In this document: piece after piece, positions 24,260-32,219 of the stretch | Position numbering within the stretch: position 1 is the stretch's first letter | How the letters are laid out: each line of letters starts with the position of its first letter | Assembly: GCF_041027365.1 (NCBI RefSeq) | Contig: NZ_JBFTEH010000001.1 | Location: 248,001 to 312,000 of the forward strand | Reading direction: 5' to 3' | Length of the DNA stretch: 64,000 nt | Origin: VKMB-3413 sp041027365 | GTDB lineage: Bacteria; Pseudomonadota; Alphaproteobacteria; Rhizobiales; Rhizobiaceae | Position numbers and translations under genes: made by a program | Notes under the pieces: model-generated | What the model was told of the DNA's origin: nothing | The model's database searches: none | Seen by the model: the letters and a program-made list of their open reading frames with translations, nothing else

Positions 24260-25549
24260 ATGAGCATTAACGGCGTCTTTCGAACGAGCGTCTCCGGAAT
24301 GAACGCGCAGGCGAACCGCCTGTCGGCCATCTCCGACAACATCGGCAATGCCGACACCGAGGGATACAAGCGCAGCGAGACGGAGTTCTCCTCGCTGATC
24401 CTTCCGCAGTCGGGCGGCCAATACAATTCCGGTTCCGTCAGCACCCATATCCGGAAGACGATCAGCCAGGCCGGCACCACCGCCACGACGTCGTCGGCAA
24501 CGGACGTCGCGATCCAGGGCGACGGCTTCTTCGTCGTCCAGGACGGCAGCGGCCGCGACTACTACACGCGTGCCGGTTCATTCGTCGAGAAGACCCAGAA
24601 CAATGGCGGGACGGAGACGACCTATCTCGTCAACTCGGCCGGCTATCGGCTGACCGGTACGTCGCTGACCGACGGCAGCGCCGGCGCGATCGAACTCCCG
24701 GTCGGCAAGCTGATCGCTCCGACGCAGACGAAGTCCGCGGATTTCTCGCTCCAGCTTCCGGCATCGTCGGAGGTCGTCAGTGCGGCTCCGACCGCGACTT
24801 CGGCGGCCGGGGCGGCATACACCAAGAAGACATCGGTCGTCGTCTACAATCAGCTCGGCGAGGCGCGGACGCTCGACGTCTACCTGACCAAGACCGCGGA
24901 TGGCGACGCTACCGCTTCGCCTGCGACGGACGACACCTGGAAGATTTCGATCTTCGATCAGGCTCAGTCGACCAATGGCGGCTTTCCCTATACCAACGTG
25001 GCGACCGGAGACACCGGCGTGCACGAAGAGTTCACCGCCACGTTCAATCCCGTGACGGGCAAGGAGACGTCTGGTCTCGGGAAACAAGCGATCGCCTTGG
25101 CGGACGGCAGCAGCGTCGACGTCGACTTCTCGTCCCTCACGCAATACGACTCCGATTTCTCCGCCAAGCTCACCGCCGACGGCAACCCCGCCGGCTATAT
25201 CAGCGACTTCGAGATCAGCGACCAGGGCGTGGTCAACGGTGTGATGAACACCGGCAACAGCATCCCGCTCTTCCAGCTCAATCTCGCGCGCTTCTCCGCC
25301 CCGGACCAACTCACCGCGGGCGTCGGCAACGTCTATTCGGCGAGCCTCGCCTCCGGCACGCCCGAGATCGGCGTGCCCGGCGTGAACGGCTTCGGCGCGC
25401 TCCAGTCGAACGCGCTGGAACAGTCGAACGTCGACCTCTCCACCGAGCTCACCGACATGATCCAGTCGCAGCGCTCCTACGGCGCCAACTCGAAGGTCTT
25501 CCAGACCGGCTCGGAAATTCTCGACGTCATCATCAATCTGAAGCGCTGA
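24260..25549 (+). CDS. flgE: FlgE, flagellar hook protein
   Basis: Hook subunit. 429 residues from the ATG at 24260 (MSINGVFRTSVSGMNAQ), preceded by CGGAG at 8-9 bases; an upstream in-frame ATG at 24236 would add eight residues not seen in the family. N-terminal motif ISDNIGNADTEGYKR, variable central domain, and C-terminal polymer block SNVDLSTELTDMIQSQRSYG. First gene of flgE-flgK-flgL. Confidence 0.95.
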   Translation: MSINGVFRTSVSGMNAQANRLSAISDNIGNADTEGYKRSETEFSSLILPQSGGQYNSGSVSTHIRKTISQAGTTATTSSATDVAIQGDGFFVVQDGSGRDYYTRAGSFVEKTQNNGGTETTYLVNSAGYRLTGTSLTDGSAGAIELPVGKLIAPTQTKSADFSLQLPASSEVVSAAPTATSAAGAAYTKKTSVVVYNQLGEARTLDVYLTKTADGDATASPATDDTWKISIFDQAQSTNGGFPYTNVATGDTGVHEEFTATFNPVTGKETSGLGKQAIALADGSSVDVDFSSLTQYDSDFSAKLTADGNPAGYISDFEISDQGVVNGVMNTGNSIPLFQLNLARFSAPDQLTAGVGNVYSASLASGTPEIGVPGVNGFGALQSNALEQSNVDLSTELTDMIQSQRSYGANSKVFQTGSEILDVIINLKR

Positions 25550-25587
25550 GCCGTCGCGCTTCGCCTTTGTGAGGGAACCCCCACGCC

Positions 25588-27045
25588 ATGTCGCTGCTCT
25601 CGGCGCTTTCCAACGCAAGATCCTCGCTGGCGACCGTGTCGGCCCAGACGGCGCTGGTGTCGCGCAATATCGGAAATGCGCAGAACACGGCAGCGACACG
25701 CAAATACGCCAATCTGTCGGCGGGTGCCGCCGGCGGCGTCCAGGTCGTGTCGATCGCCCAGTCGCAGAACCACGCGCTGTTCCAGTCGATGACGTCGGCC
25801 ACCGGCGGCCTCGCCGCGGCAAACGCCATGTCGGACTCCCTCACCAGCATCCAGAATGTCGTCGGTGACGTGGACGCGACCACCACGCCCTCCAACACCC
25901 TGACGGCGCTGCAGGCGGCGCTGTCGCAATATGCCGTCTCGCCGGAGGACCCGCAGACGGCACGTGCCGCGATCGACGCGGCCAAGGACGTCGTCAACAG
26001 CCTCAACAATGCGACCAAGGCGGTCCAGAGCGCCCGCAAGGACGCCGACGACCAGCTGACGGCGGCCGCCTCCGACATGAACGACATCCTGTCGCAGTTC
26101 CAGGCGCTCAACGACGGGATCGTGAAGGGAACGGCGACCGGAAGCGACGTAACCGACCTCGTCGACCAGCGCGATCAGCTGGTGACGAAGCTGTCCGGCT
26201 ATGTCGGCGTGAACGTCCAGGTCCGCAGCGGCAACGACATGGTGCTGACCACCGACTCCGGCATCACGCTATTCGAGACCACCGCACGCTCGGTCGAGTT
26301 CACGCCCCAGACGGCGTACGACGCGACGGTGACCGGCAGTCCGTTCAAGATCGACGGGGTCAGCGTCTCGGGAGCCAATTCCGCGATGCCGATCAAGAGC
26401 GGCAGCGTCTACGGCCTCTTGACCTTCCGCGACGAGACTGCGGTCACATACCAGGGACAGCTCGACCAGATCGCATCGACGCTCGTCGACGACTTTTCAG
26501 AGAGCGGTACTTATAACGCTCAGACCGGTAGCTTTGACCCGGCGACCGGTACCTCTGCCTCCCCGATCCAGAAGTTCCAGGGATTGTTCAATGTCGCCTT
26601 GGGCTCGACGGTGGGCGCGGCCGGCTCGATCAGCGTCGATCCGGCCTTCGACAACGACCCGACGCTCCTGCGCGACGGGCAGACCGTCGACTACAACACC
26701 ACCAACTCCAGTGGCTTCACCGGCCGCCTCAACCAGCTGATCTCCGCCTTTTCGACCCAGAGGTCGTTCGACGGCTCGCTCGGGGCCGGCTCGCAGGGCT
26801 CGATCATCAGCTATGCCGGATCGTCGACCGCCTGGCTGCAGGCTCAGCGCTCGGCGGCCAAGGACGACATCGACTACCAGTCGACGCTCCTCTCCGGCAC
26901 GAAGTCGGCCTTGTCCGACAAGACCGGCGTCAACCTCGACGAGGAGATGACCAATCTCCTCGACCTCGAGCGCTCCTATCAGGCCTCGAGCAAGATCATC
27001 TCGACGATCGGCAACATGGTCGATTCGCTTCTCAACATCCGCTGA
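25588..27045 (+). CDS. flgK: FlgK, hook-filament junction protein
   Basis: First junction protein (HAP1). 485 residues. N-terminal part LVSRNIGNAQNTAATRKYAN, a helix-rich region with SDVTDLVDQRDQLVTKLSGY at about residues 185-205 (family signature), and C-terminus GVNLDEEMTNLLDLERSYQA with IISTIGNMVDSLLNIR. GAGGGA lies upstream of the start. flgL follows after 11 bases. Confidence 0.95.
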   Translation: MSLLSALSNARSSLATVSAQTALVSRNIGNAQNTAATRKYANLSAGAAGGVQVVSIAQSQNHALFQSMTSATGGLAAANAMSDSLTSIQNVVGDVDATTTPSNTLTALQAALSQYAVSPEDPQTARAAIDAAKDVVNSLNNATKAVQSARKDADDQLTAAASDMNDILSQFQALNDGIVKGTATGSDVTDLVDQRDQLVTKLSGYVGVNVQVRSGNDMVLTTDSGITLFETTARSVEFTPQTAYDATVTGSPFKIDGVSVSGANSAMPIKSGSVYGLLTFRDETAVTYQGQLDQIASTLVDDFSESGTYNAQTGSFDPATGTSASPIQKFQGLFNVALGSTVGAAGSISVDPAFDNDPTLLRDGQTVDYNTTNSSGFTGRLNQLISAFSTQRSFDGSLGAGSQGSIISYAGSSTAWLQAQRSAAKDDIDYQSTLLSGTKSALSDKTGVNLDEEMTNLLDLERSYQASSKIISTIGNMVDSLLNIR

Positions 27046-27056
27046 TCGAGGGACAG

Positions 27057-28103
27057 ATGTCGAATTTTCTCGTCTCAAACTATTCGCTTCTGAGCGCGCC
27101 GCGCACCGCCGTCTTCAAGATCCAGGACGAGCTGACCTCCCTGCAGAAGGAAGTGACGACCGGGCGTCTCGACGATGTCGGGCTGTCGCTCGGCGGCCGG
27201 ACCAGCCAGACGGTCTCGCTGCGCTCGCAGCAGACGATCGTCGACAAGCAGCGCGACGCCAACTCGGTGCTCACGCAACGCTTCGACATCATGCAGACCT
27301 CGCTGCAGTCGATCGCCGACACGGGCAACACGCTTTTGTCCTCGCTGATCGCCAACGGAACCAGCGATACCGGCACCGCGGCGACCGAGCAGCAGGCCAT
27401 GTCCAGCCTGCAGCAGATGGTCGGCGCGCTGAACACGTCGTCGGGGACCCGGTTCCTGTTTTCGGGCGCCGCCAGCGACCAGCAGACGCTCAAGTTCAGC
27501 GACTTCGTCGGCTCCGGCGCACAGAGCAGCGTCGCGTCGGCGCTGTCGAACTTCATGACGACCAACGGCATCAGCGACATGTCGCAGATGACCGACAGCC
27601 AGCTCGACAGCTTCCTCAACGGCGACTTCGCGAACCTCTTCTCCGGTTCGAACTGGACCGCCAACTGGTCCAATGCGGACGACACGCCCGTCTATAACAA
27701 GATCAGCGATTCCGAGACCATCAACACCAGCTACTCCGCGAACGACGAGGCCTTCCGCAACATCGCCAAGGCTTACGTGATGATGTCGAGCCTCAACTCC
27801 AGCGGGATGAGCGACTCGGCCCGCCAGCTTCTCTCGAACCGGGCGACGCAGAGCCTGAGCCAGGGCCTGTCGCAGATGACCACGCTTCAGGCGCAGATCG
27901 GCGGAAGCCAGCAGCGGCTCGACGCGACCGACGCGCAGCTGAAGAGCCGGAGCAACGTGCTGACGCTGTCGATCTCGTCGATGGAGGAGGTCGATCCCTA
28001 CGAGGCTTCGACGCGCGTGACCAATCTCACCAACCTCCTGGAAGCATCCTACTCGCTGACGGCGAGGATCTCGAAGCTGAGCATCCTGAACTACATCTCG
28101 TAA
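27057..28103 (+). CDS. flgL: FlgL, hook-filament junction protein
   Basis: Second junction protein (HAP3), flagellin-like at both ends. 348 residues; N-terminus LQKEVTTGRLDDVGLSLGGR and C-terminus EEVDPYEASTRVTNLTNLLE are family features. Ribosome site GAGGGACAG is directly before the ATG. Followed by a 565-base stretch before flaF. Confidence 0.92.
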   Translation: MSNFLVSNYSLLSAPRTAVFKIQDELTSLQKEVTTGRLDDVGLSLGGRTSQTVSLRSQQTIVDKQRDANSVLTQRFDIMQTSLQSIADTGNTLLSSLIANGTSDTGTAATEQQAMSSLQQMVGALNTSSGTRFLFSGAASDQQTLKFSDFVGSGAQSSVASALSNFMTTNGISDMSQMTDSQLDSFLNGDFANLFSGSNWTANWSNADDTPVYNKISDSETINTSYSANDEAFRNIAKAYVMMSSLNSSGMSDSARQLLSNRATQSLSQGLSQMTTLQAQIGGSQQRLDATDAQLKSRSNVLTLSISSMEEVDPYEASTRVTNLTNLLEASYSLTARISKLSILNYIS

Positions 28104-28668
28104 GGCACGCGGTAGGCCGACGGCCATTGTGCGGCCCGGAGCGCCTGACGAAGCCACCGACGCAGATGCCGGCGAGCAGCGGATCCGGCCAAGCCACAGG
28201 CAGCGAAAGCTCGGCGGAGACGCGTGAAGAGCCATCAAGCCCGGGGTTTCAGGCAGGGGATGGATCTCACGTTTTGCATGATGCGGGCGGACCGGAGGGA
28301 CAGATGACGATGACGAAGACGGAAGGAGCCGCCGACGCCATGTCGTTCAAGCGCAGGCCGCTGCGTTCGGCCAAGCTCTCCTGCGGCTGCCTTCGGCTCG
28401 CCGTGGGCGGCTGCTGCGAGGGCGCTGCGCCTTGCGCAAGGTGTCGCCGCAGCGCTCGCGCCGAATCCATGCGGGCGGGAACCGGCCTCGGCCGGGCCCT
28501 TCCGCTGCCGCGGAAGATGCGCGCGGTCGACGGCGCGCCGTTCTGAACAATTCATCGGTCGGCCGCCCCGGACGTCAGGTCTCGGCAAGATCGACCGGCC
28601 AATATCAAGCTTCGCAAAGCCCGGACATGACGACGAGGCGTCGTCCGGGCGATGATCAAGGGGTAGGA
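28104..28668. other. 565-base interval between flgL and flaF
   Basis: No recognised gene. It holds one short frame (28304-28546) with a good ribosome site, listed separately. The last part ends with AAGGGGTAGGA just before the flaF ATG. No T-run hairpin or clear promoter was seen. Large for this compact locus, so it may contain the flaF promoter or a non-coding RNA. Confidence 0.4.
28304..28546 (+). CDS. Possible small Cys-rich protein (80 residues)
   Basis: Candidate only. The ATG at 28304 follows GGAGGGACAG, almost the same ribosome site as flgL. The product would be 80 residues, basic, with six cysteines between residues 27 and 47 (SCGC, GGCC, PCARC) and no signal peptide. I recognise no family, and GC-rich DNA often yields such frames, so it could be spurious. 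It is co-directional with its neighbours. Confidence 0.25.
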   Translation: MTMTKTEGAADAMSFKRRPLRSAKLSCGCLRLAVGGCCEGAAPCARCRRSARAESMRAGTGLGRALPLPRKMRAVDGAPF

Positions 28669-29016
28669 ATGTACCAGTTCTCTTATGCGGAAGTCGCCCG
28701 GGACGTTGAAGTCGATGCACGCGAGCGCGAGCGGCGCGCTCTCGATCACTCGATCGAACTTCTGCGCAAGGCGGAAGAAAATGGCCCCCGCTCACGCGAT
28801 GCGATCGAGGCGATCTACACCACGCGGAGCCTCTGGGCGATCCTCGTCGAGGATTTGGCGAGCGCCGAGAACGGGCTGCCGGAGGCGCTGCGCGCCGAGC
28901 TGATCTCGATCGGCCTGTGGATCATGCGCGAAGCCGAAGCGATCCGGCTCGGCCGTTCGCAGAACTTCGCCGGCATTATCGAGATCACCACACTCATCCG
29001 CGACGGATTGAATTGA
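28669..29016 (+). CDS. flaF: FlaF, flagellin secretion/synthesis regulator
   Basis: Alphaproteobacterial FlaF, required for flagellin production or secretion and working against FlbT. 115 residues from the ATG at 28669 (MYQFSYAEV), with AAGGGGTAGGA before it. The family N-terminus and mid-block are clear (RERERRALDHSIELLRKAEE; LWAILVEDLASAENGLPEAL). flbT starts 2 bases after its stop. Confidence 0.93.
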   Translation: MYQFSYAEVARDVEVDARERERRALDHSIELLRKAEENGPRSRDAIEAIYTTRSLWAILVEDLASAENGLPEALRAELISIGLWIMREAEAIRLGRSQNFAGIIEITTLIRDGLN

Positions 29017-29018
29017 CC

Positions 29019-29474
29019 ATGGCGACGCTCCGCATCTCCCTTCGGGCCGGGGAGCGAATCTTCGTGAACGGCGCGGTCCTGAAGGTGGACCGCAAGACGA
29101 CGCTGGAATTTCTCAACGACGTGACGTTCCTCCTGGAAAGCCACGTCCTGCAGGCGGAGCAGGCTACGACGCCGCTGCGCCAGCTCTACTTCATCATCCA
29201 GATGATCCTGATGGATCCCGACAGCGCCGAGGCGGCCCGAAAGCTGTTTGCCGAGACGCTGCCGACGATGCTGAAGAGCTACAGCAACCGGGACGTCCTC
29301 GATGGTCTTCTGGACATCGAAGGTCTGGTGGAGCGAAACCGCAGCTTCGAGGCGCTGAAGCGCCTGCGCACGCTGATCCCGATCGAGGACGACATCCTCG
29401 AGGGGCGCACGAGCAAGTCCGCCGCATCCCCCCAACTGCCGCGCCAGGTAGTGCGGCTCGCAGCCGGAGCCTGA
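29019..29474 (+). CDS. flbT: FlbT, post-transcriptional flagellin repressor
   Basis: RNA-acting regulator; in Caulobacter FlbT destabilises flagellin mRNA through its 5' leader. 151 residues, starting MATLRISLRAGERIFVNGAV. Family blocks: LKVDRKTTLEFLNDVTFLLE, and QLYFIIQMILMDP. The two flagellin leaders in this window (about 100 and 185 bases) are its possible targets. flgD begins 5 bases later. Confidence 0.93.
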   Translation: MATLRISLRAGERIFVNGAVLKVDRKTTLEFLNDVTFLLESHVLQAEQATTPLRQLYFIIQMILMDPDSAEAARKLFAETLPTMLKSYSNRDVLDGLLDIEGLVERNRSFEALKRLRTLIPIEDDILEGRTSKSAASPQLPRQVVRLAAGA

Positions 29475-29479
29475 CAGCG

Positions 29480-29893
29480 ATGACCCTGAGCAGCGTTTCC
29501 GGAACCACGACCGGCTCGAACGCCGCCGCCGGCACGGCCGCGGCGACCAAGAAGGCGAGCACGCTCGACTACAACGCGTTCCTGACGCTGCTCGTCGCGC
29601 AGATGAAGAACCAGGATCCGCTGAACCCGACGGATTCGACCCAGTTCGTCTCGCAGCTCGCCAGCTTCTCCTCGGTCGAGCAGGCCGTGCAGACCAACAC
29701 CAAGCTCGATTCGATGATGAACGTCACGGCGCTGACCCAGGCGGACCAGATCATCGGCCGTACCGCGACCTCGGCCGACGGTTCGGTCTCCGGCAAGGTC
29801 GCGGCGCTGCGCATCGCCGACGGCGGCGTCCAGGCGGTCCTCACGGATGGCCGGACGCTATCGCTCGCGGCATCCGGAACCACAGTGGAGTAA
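29480..29893 (+). CDS. flgD: FlgD, hook capping protein
   Basis: Scaffold needed for hook assembly, removed afterwards. 137 residues, the short rhizobial form lacking the long C-terminal domains of enterobacterial FlgD. The N-terminal family block is clear (LDYNAFLTLLVAQMKNQDPL, NPTDSTQFVSQLASFSSVEQ) and the rest contains IIGRTATSADGSVSGKV. fliQ follows after 5 bases. Confidence 0.93.
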   Translation: MTLSSVSGTTTGSNAAAGTAAATKKASTLDYNAFLTLLVAQMKNQDPLNPTDSTQFVSQLASFSSVEQAVQTNTKLDSMMNVTALTQADQIIGRTATSADGSVSGKVAALRIADGGVQAVLTDGRTLSLAASGTTVE

Positions 29894-29898
29894 CCGGC

Positions 29899-30168
29899 AT
29901 GAACCAGGCCGAAGCCATCGAGATCGTCCGCTCGGCGGTCTGGACCATCGTGCTCGCCTGCGGGCCGGCGGTCGCCGTCGCGATGCTGATCGGCATCCTC
30001 ATCGCGCTGTTCCAGGCGCTGACGCAGATCCAGGAGGTGACGCTCACCTTCGTGCCGAAGATTCTCGGCATCTTCGTCGTCATCGCCCTGACCGCATCCT
30101 TCACGGGGCAGGAGGTCTATTCCTTCACCCAGCAGTCCTATTCGCGCATCGAACACGGCTTCAAGTGA
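29899..30168 (+). CDS. fliQ: FliQ, flagellar type III export gate protein
   Basis: Small export-gate subunit that assembles with FliP and FliR. 89 residues with two membrane helices (about 15-40 and 52-75) and the family stretch LIGILIALFQALTQIQEVTL. GGAG precedes the ATG. Last gene before the divergent peptidoglycan-binding-like gene; in related rhizobia flhA would usually come next. Confidence 0.95.
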   Translation: MNQAEAIEIVRSAVWTIVLACGPAVAVAMLIGILIALFQALTQIQEVTLTFVPKILGIFVVIALTASFTGQEVYSFTQQSYSRIEHGFK

Positions 30169-30290
30169 CGGCCGAGCGTCGGTAAGCGGCCGCGCCGGCT
30201 TCGTTCGCTGCCGACATCGTCATGGAAGCGCACACCGAAGGGTGAACCGCCCGCCATCTTCATCGCCTCCGATCTGAGGCCGGCATGAAA

Positions 30291-30320
30291 CGGGCAGGGG
30301 CCGTCACCGACCTCTGCCCG
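30291..30320 (+). terminator. Probable terminator between fliQ and the convergent gene
   Basis: CGGGCAGGGG-CCGTCACCGA-CCTCTGCCCG hairpin followed by CTCTCTTTCT, 122 bases after fliQ and 23 bases from the stop of the opposing gene. It could serve either strand. Confidence 0.5.
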
Positions 30321-30343
30321 CTCTCTTTCTGGCAGCCCGTGGC

Positions 30344-31906
30344 TCAGCGGGTCGCCGCGGAGGCGCTGCCGGTCTGACCGGACGTGGTCCCCTGTCCACC
30401 GTTTGGCAGGATCCGCACCGTGCCTGCCGTGCCTCCAGCCCCGGAGGTCGCGACGCCCGCTTGGCCGTTCGCGCCGGTTGAAGCGCCGCCGGCCTGGCCG
30501 TTGGCGTTGGTGGAACCGGTGAGCGTGCCGCCGGCTGCAGCGCCGTTGCCGGCCTGCCGGCCCGCATTGCGGGACGCGGTGCCTCGCGCTCGCGTTGTTC
30601 CGCCGGCCTTGCCTGCGGCCGCGGCCTGCCCGACGCCCTGTCCGTTCTGCACGCCCTGGACGCCCTGCGCCGTGCCGGCGCGGCTCCCCTGCGCCAGCCC
30701 GGTCCGGGCGCCGGCATTGCCGAGGTTTCCGGCTCCGGCCTGTGCCCCGACGCCATTGCCGACGCCGTTCGTCTGCTGAAGTCCGCTTCCGCCCGTCCGC
30801 GCGGTCGACCGGCCGGTGCCCGCGCCGGGAAGCCAGGTGTTCAGCCCGATCGCGGACAGGAAGGCGGTCGTCAGCCGCCCGGTCGGCTCCAGCCCGTGCG
30901 CCTGCTGGTAGTTGAGCACAGCCTGTCTGGCCTGCTTGCTCCACTGTCCGCTGACCGGACCCGCGGAATAGCCGGCCTGGTTGAGCGCCTGAGCCAGCAC
31001 CCGCACGCCCGCGGGGCTCAGATAGAGCTGCGTTCCGGAGATGGCCTTTTCCTGGGAGAGGCGCTGATTGCTGCTGCCGGACTGGCCGCCGGCCGCGGTG
31101 CCGCCGGCTGCTCCCCGCCGGTTCGATGGCGCCGTTCGCCCCGCCGCGTTGCCCTGCGATGCCCCGCCTGCGGCTGTCGCTCCGCCGGACACGCCGCCGG
31201 CTCCCGTCCGGCTCCCGGCGTTGCCGCCGGCATAGACCTGGTTCCCGATCCCGAGTGTCTGGATGAGGCTGACATCGAGCAGGCCGACCGGCTCCAGCCC
31301 GCGAGCCTGCTCAAAATTCGCCGCCGCCTGCGACGTCTGCTGCGTCCATCGGCCGGTCACGCCGCCGACATTGTAGCCCATCTGGTTCAGCGCCTGCTGG
31401 ACGACGCGCACCCCGGCCGGACTGATGGTGAGCGGCGCACCGCCGTTCTGCGCCGCGCTTTCCTGTGCGATCCGCTGATTGGTCGACTGGCCCGCGCCCT
31501 GCGTTCCGGCGCCTGCGCCTCCGCCGAGGAGGTTGCCGAGACCGAGCGAGCGGACGAGCGAGACGGTCACGCTGCCGCTCGGGGCGAGACCCTGGGCCTG
31601 CATGAAGTTGGCCGCGGCCCGTGCCGAGCCCTTGCCCCAGACGCCGTTGACGGCGCCGACATTGTAGCCCTTCTGGTTCAGCGCCTGCTGGATCTGCCGG
31701 GTGCCGGCGGGGCTGATGTAGATCTCGGTGCCACGATAGCGGGCCTGTTCCTGGGTGATCCGTTGGCTGCTCACATTCGTGCCCGTGCCCGTGCCTGTGC
31801 GCGTGCCCTGGGTGCCTTGCGTCTGCCGAGCCTGCTGGGCGTAGGCCGATCCTGCGGCGAGGACCACGGCGAGGGCCGTCGAGGCCGCGATGCGGTTTGC
31901 GTTCAT
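30344..31906 (-). CDS. Secreted protein with three peptidoglycan-binding-like repeats
   Basis: 520-residue protein encoded against the flagellar genes. Signal peptide at residues 1-23 (cleavage after AYA). Three related repeats at about 48-125, 144-222 and 281-356, each with QR(I/L)xQE, SPAGxRxxxQALNQxGYxxG, a GxW turn, then A/QGLxPxG and an SLGL/TLGI end: the pattern of PG_binding_1 domains. Linkers and the last 160 residues are Gly/Ala/Thr/Gln-rich and probably disordered. No catalytic domain is seen. The start at 31906 has GAGGGAG upstream; an upstream in-frame ATG lacks support. Periplasmic or cell-surface location is inferred. A flagellar role is possible from position but unproven. Confidence 0.8.
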   Translation of the reverse strand: MNANRIAASTALAVVLAAGSAYAQQARQTQGTQGTRTGTGTGTNVSSQRITQEQARYRGTEIYISPAGTRQIQQALNQKGYNVGAVNGVWGKGSARAAANFMQAQGLAPSGSVTVSLVRSLGLGNLLGGGAGAGTQGAGQSTNQRIAQESAAQNGGAPLTISPAGVRVVQQALNQMGYNVGGVTGRWTQQTSQAAANFEQARGLEPVGLLDVSLIQTLGIGNQVYAGGNAGSRTGAGGVSGGATAAGGASQGNAAGRTAPSNRRGAAGGTAAGGQSGSSNQRLSQEKAISGTQLYLSPAGVRVLAQALNQAGYSAGPVSGQWSKQARQAVLNYQQAHGLEPTGRLTTAFLSAIGLNTWLPGAGTGRSTARTGGSGLQQTNGVGNGVGAQAGAGNLGNAGARTGLAQGSRAGTAQGVQGVQNGQGVGQAAAAGKAGGTTRARGTASRNAGRQAGNGAAAGGTLTGSTNANGQAGGASTGANGQAGVATSGAGGTAGTVRILPNGGQGTTSGQTGSASAATR

Positions 31907-32219
31907 GGCAAATCCACTCCCTCTTGCGTCGATTGAACTTTTTCGGGGCGCTGCGGTTCGGAGCGTCCTGACGGCCGGGCGACCCGGCTCTGTCTCTGCA
32001 AGTTCTCCGCCCGGCAGTGGGTTCGCCGAAGATTGCATGGATCGCCAAGCTCTTGCCGGCTAACGGCCGCGCGGTCGGCGGGCCGCCGGTTCCGCCGTTC
32101 CGCGGCCGAGGCCAGCCCTGAGCAATCTTCGTTTGCGAGGACCTTTCCTGAACATCGCCGGGGGACGCGACGCGTCGCCTGCCGGCCGCCGCAATGATTG
32201 CAGCAACAGGGAATGCGCC
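31907..32219. other. Divergent promoter region between the repeat protein and flhA
   Basis: 313 bases between two divergent starts. It should contain promoters for both genes. No TTAA-N7-TTAA element or clear -35/-10 pair was recognised. CAGGGAA at 32207-32213 is the likely flhA ribosome site. Confidence 0.5.

Noticed and set aside
30400..30850. Repetitive-looking GC-rich stretch that could suggest a minisatellite or CRISPR-like array
   Set aside because: No regular unit or spacer pattern; it encodes the Gly/Ala/Gln-rich tail of the divergent secreted protein.
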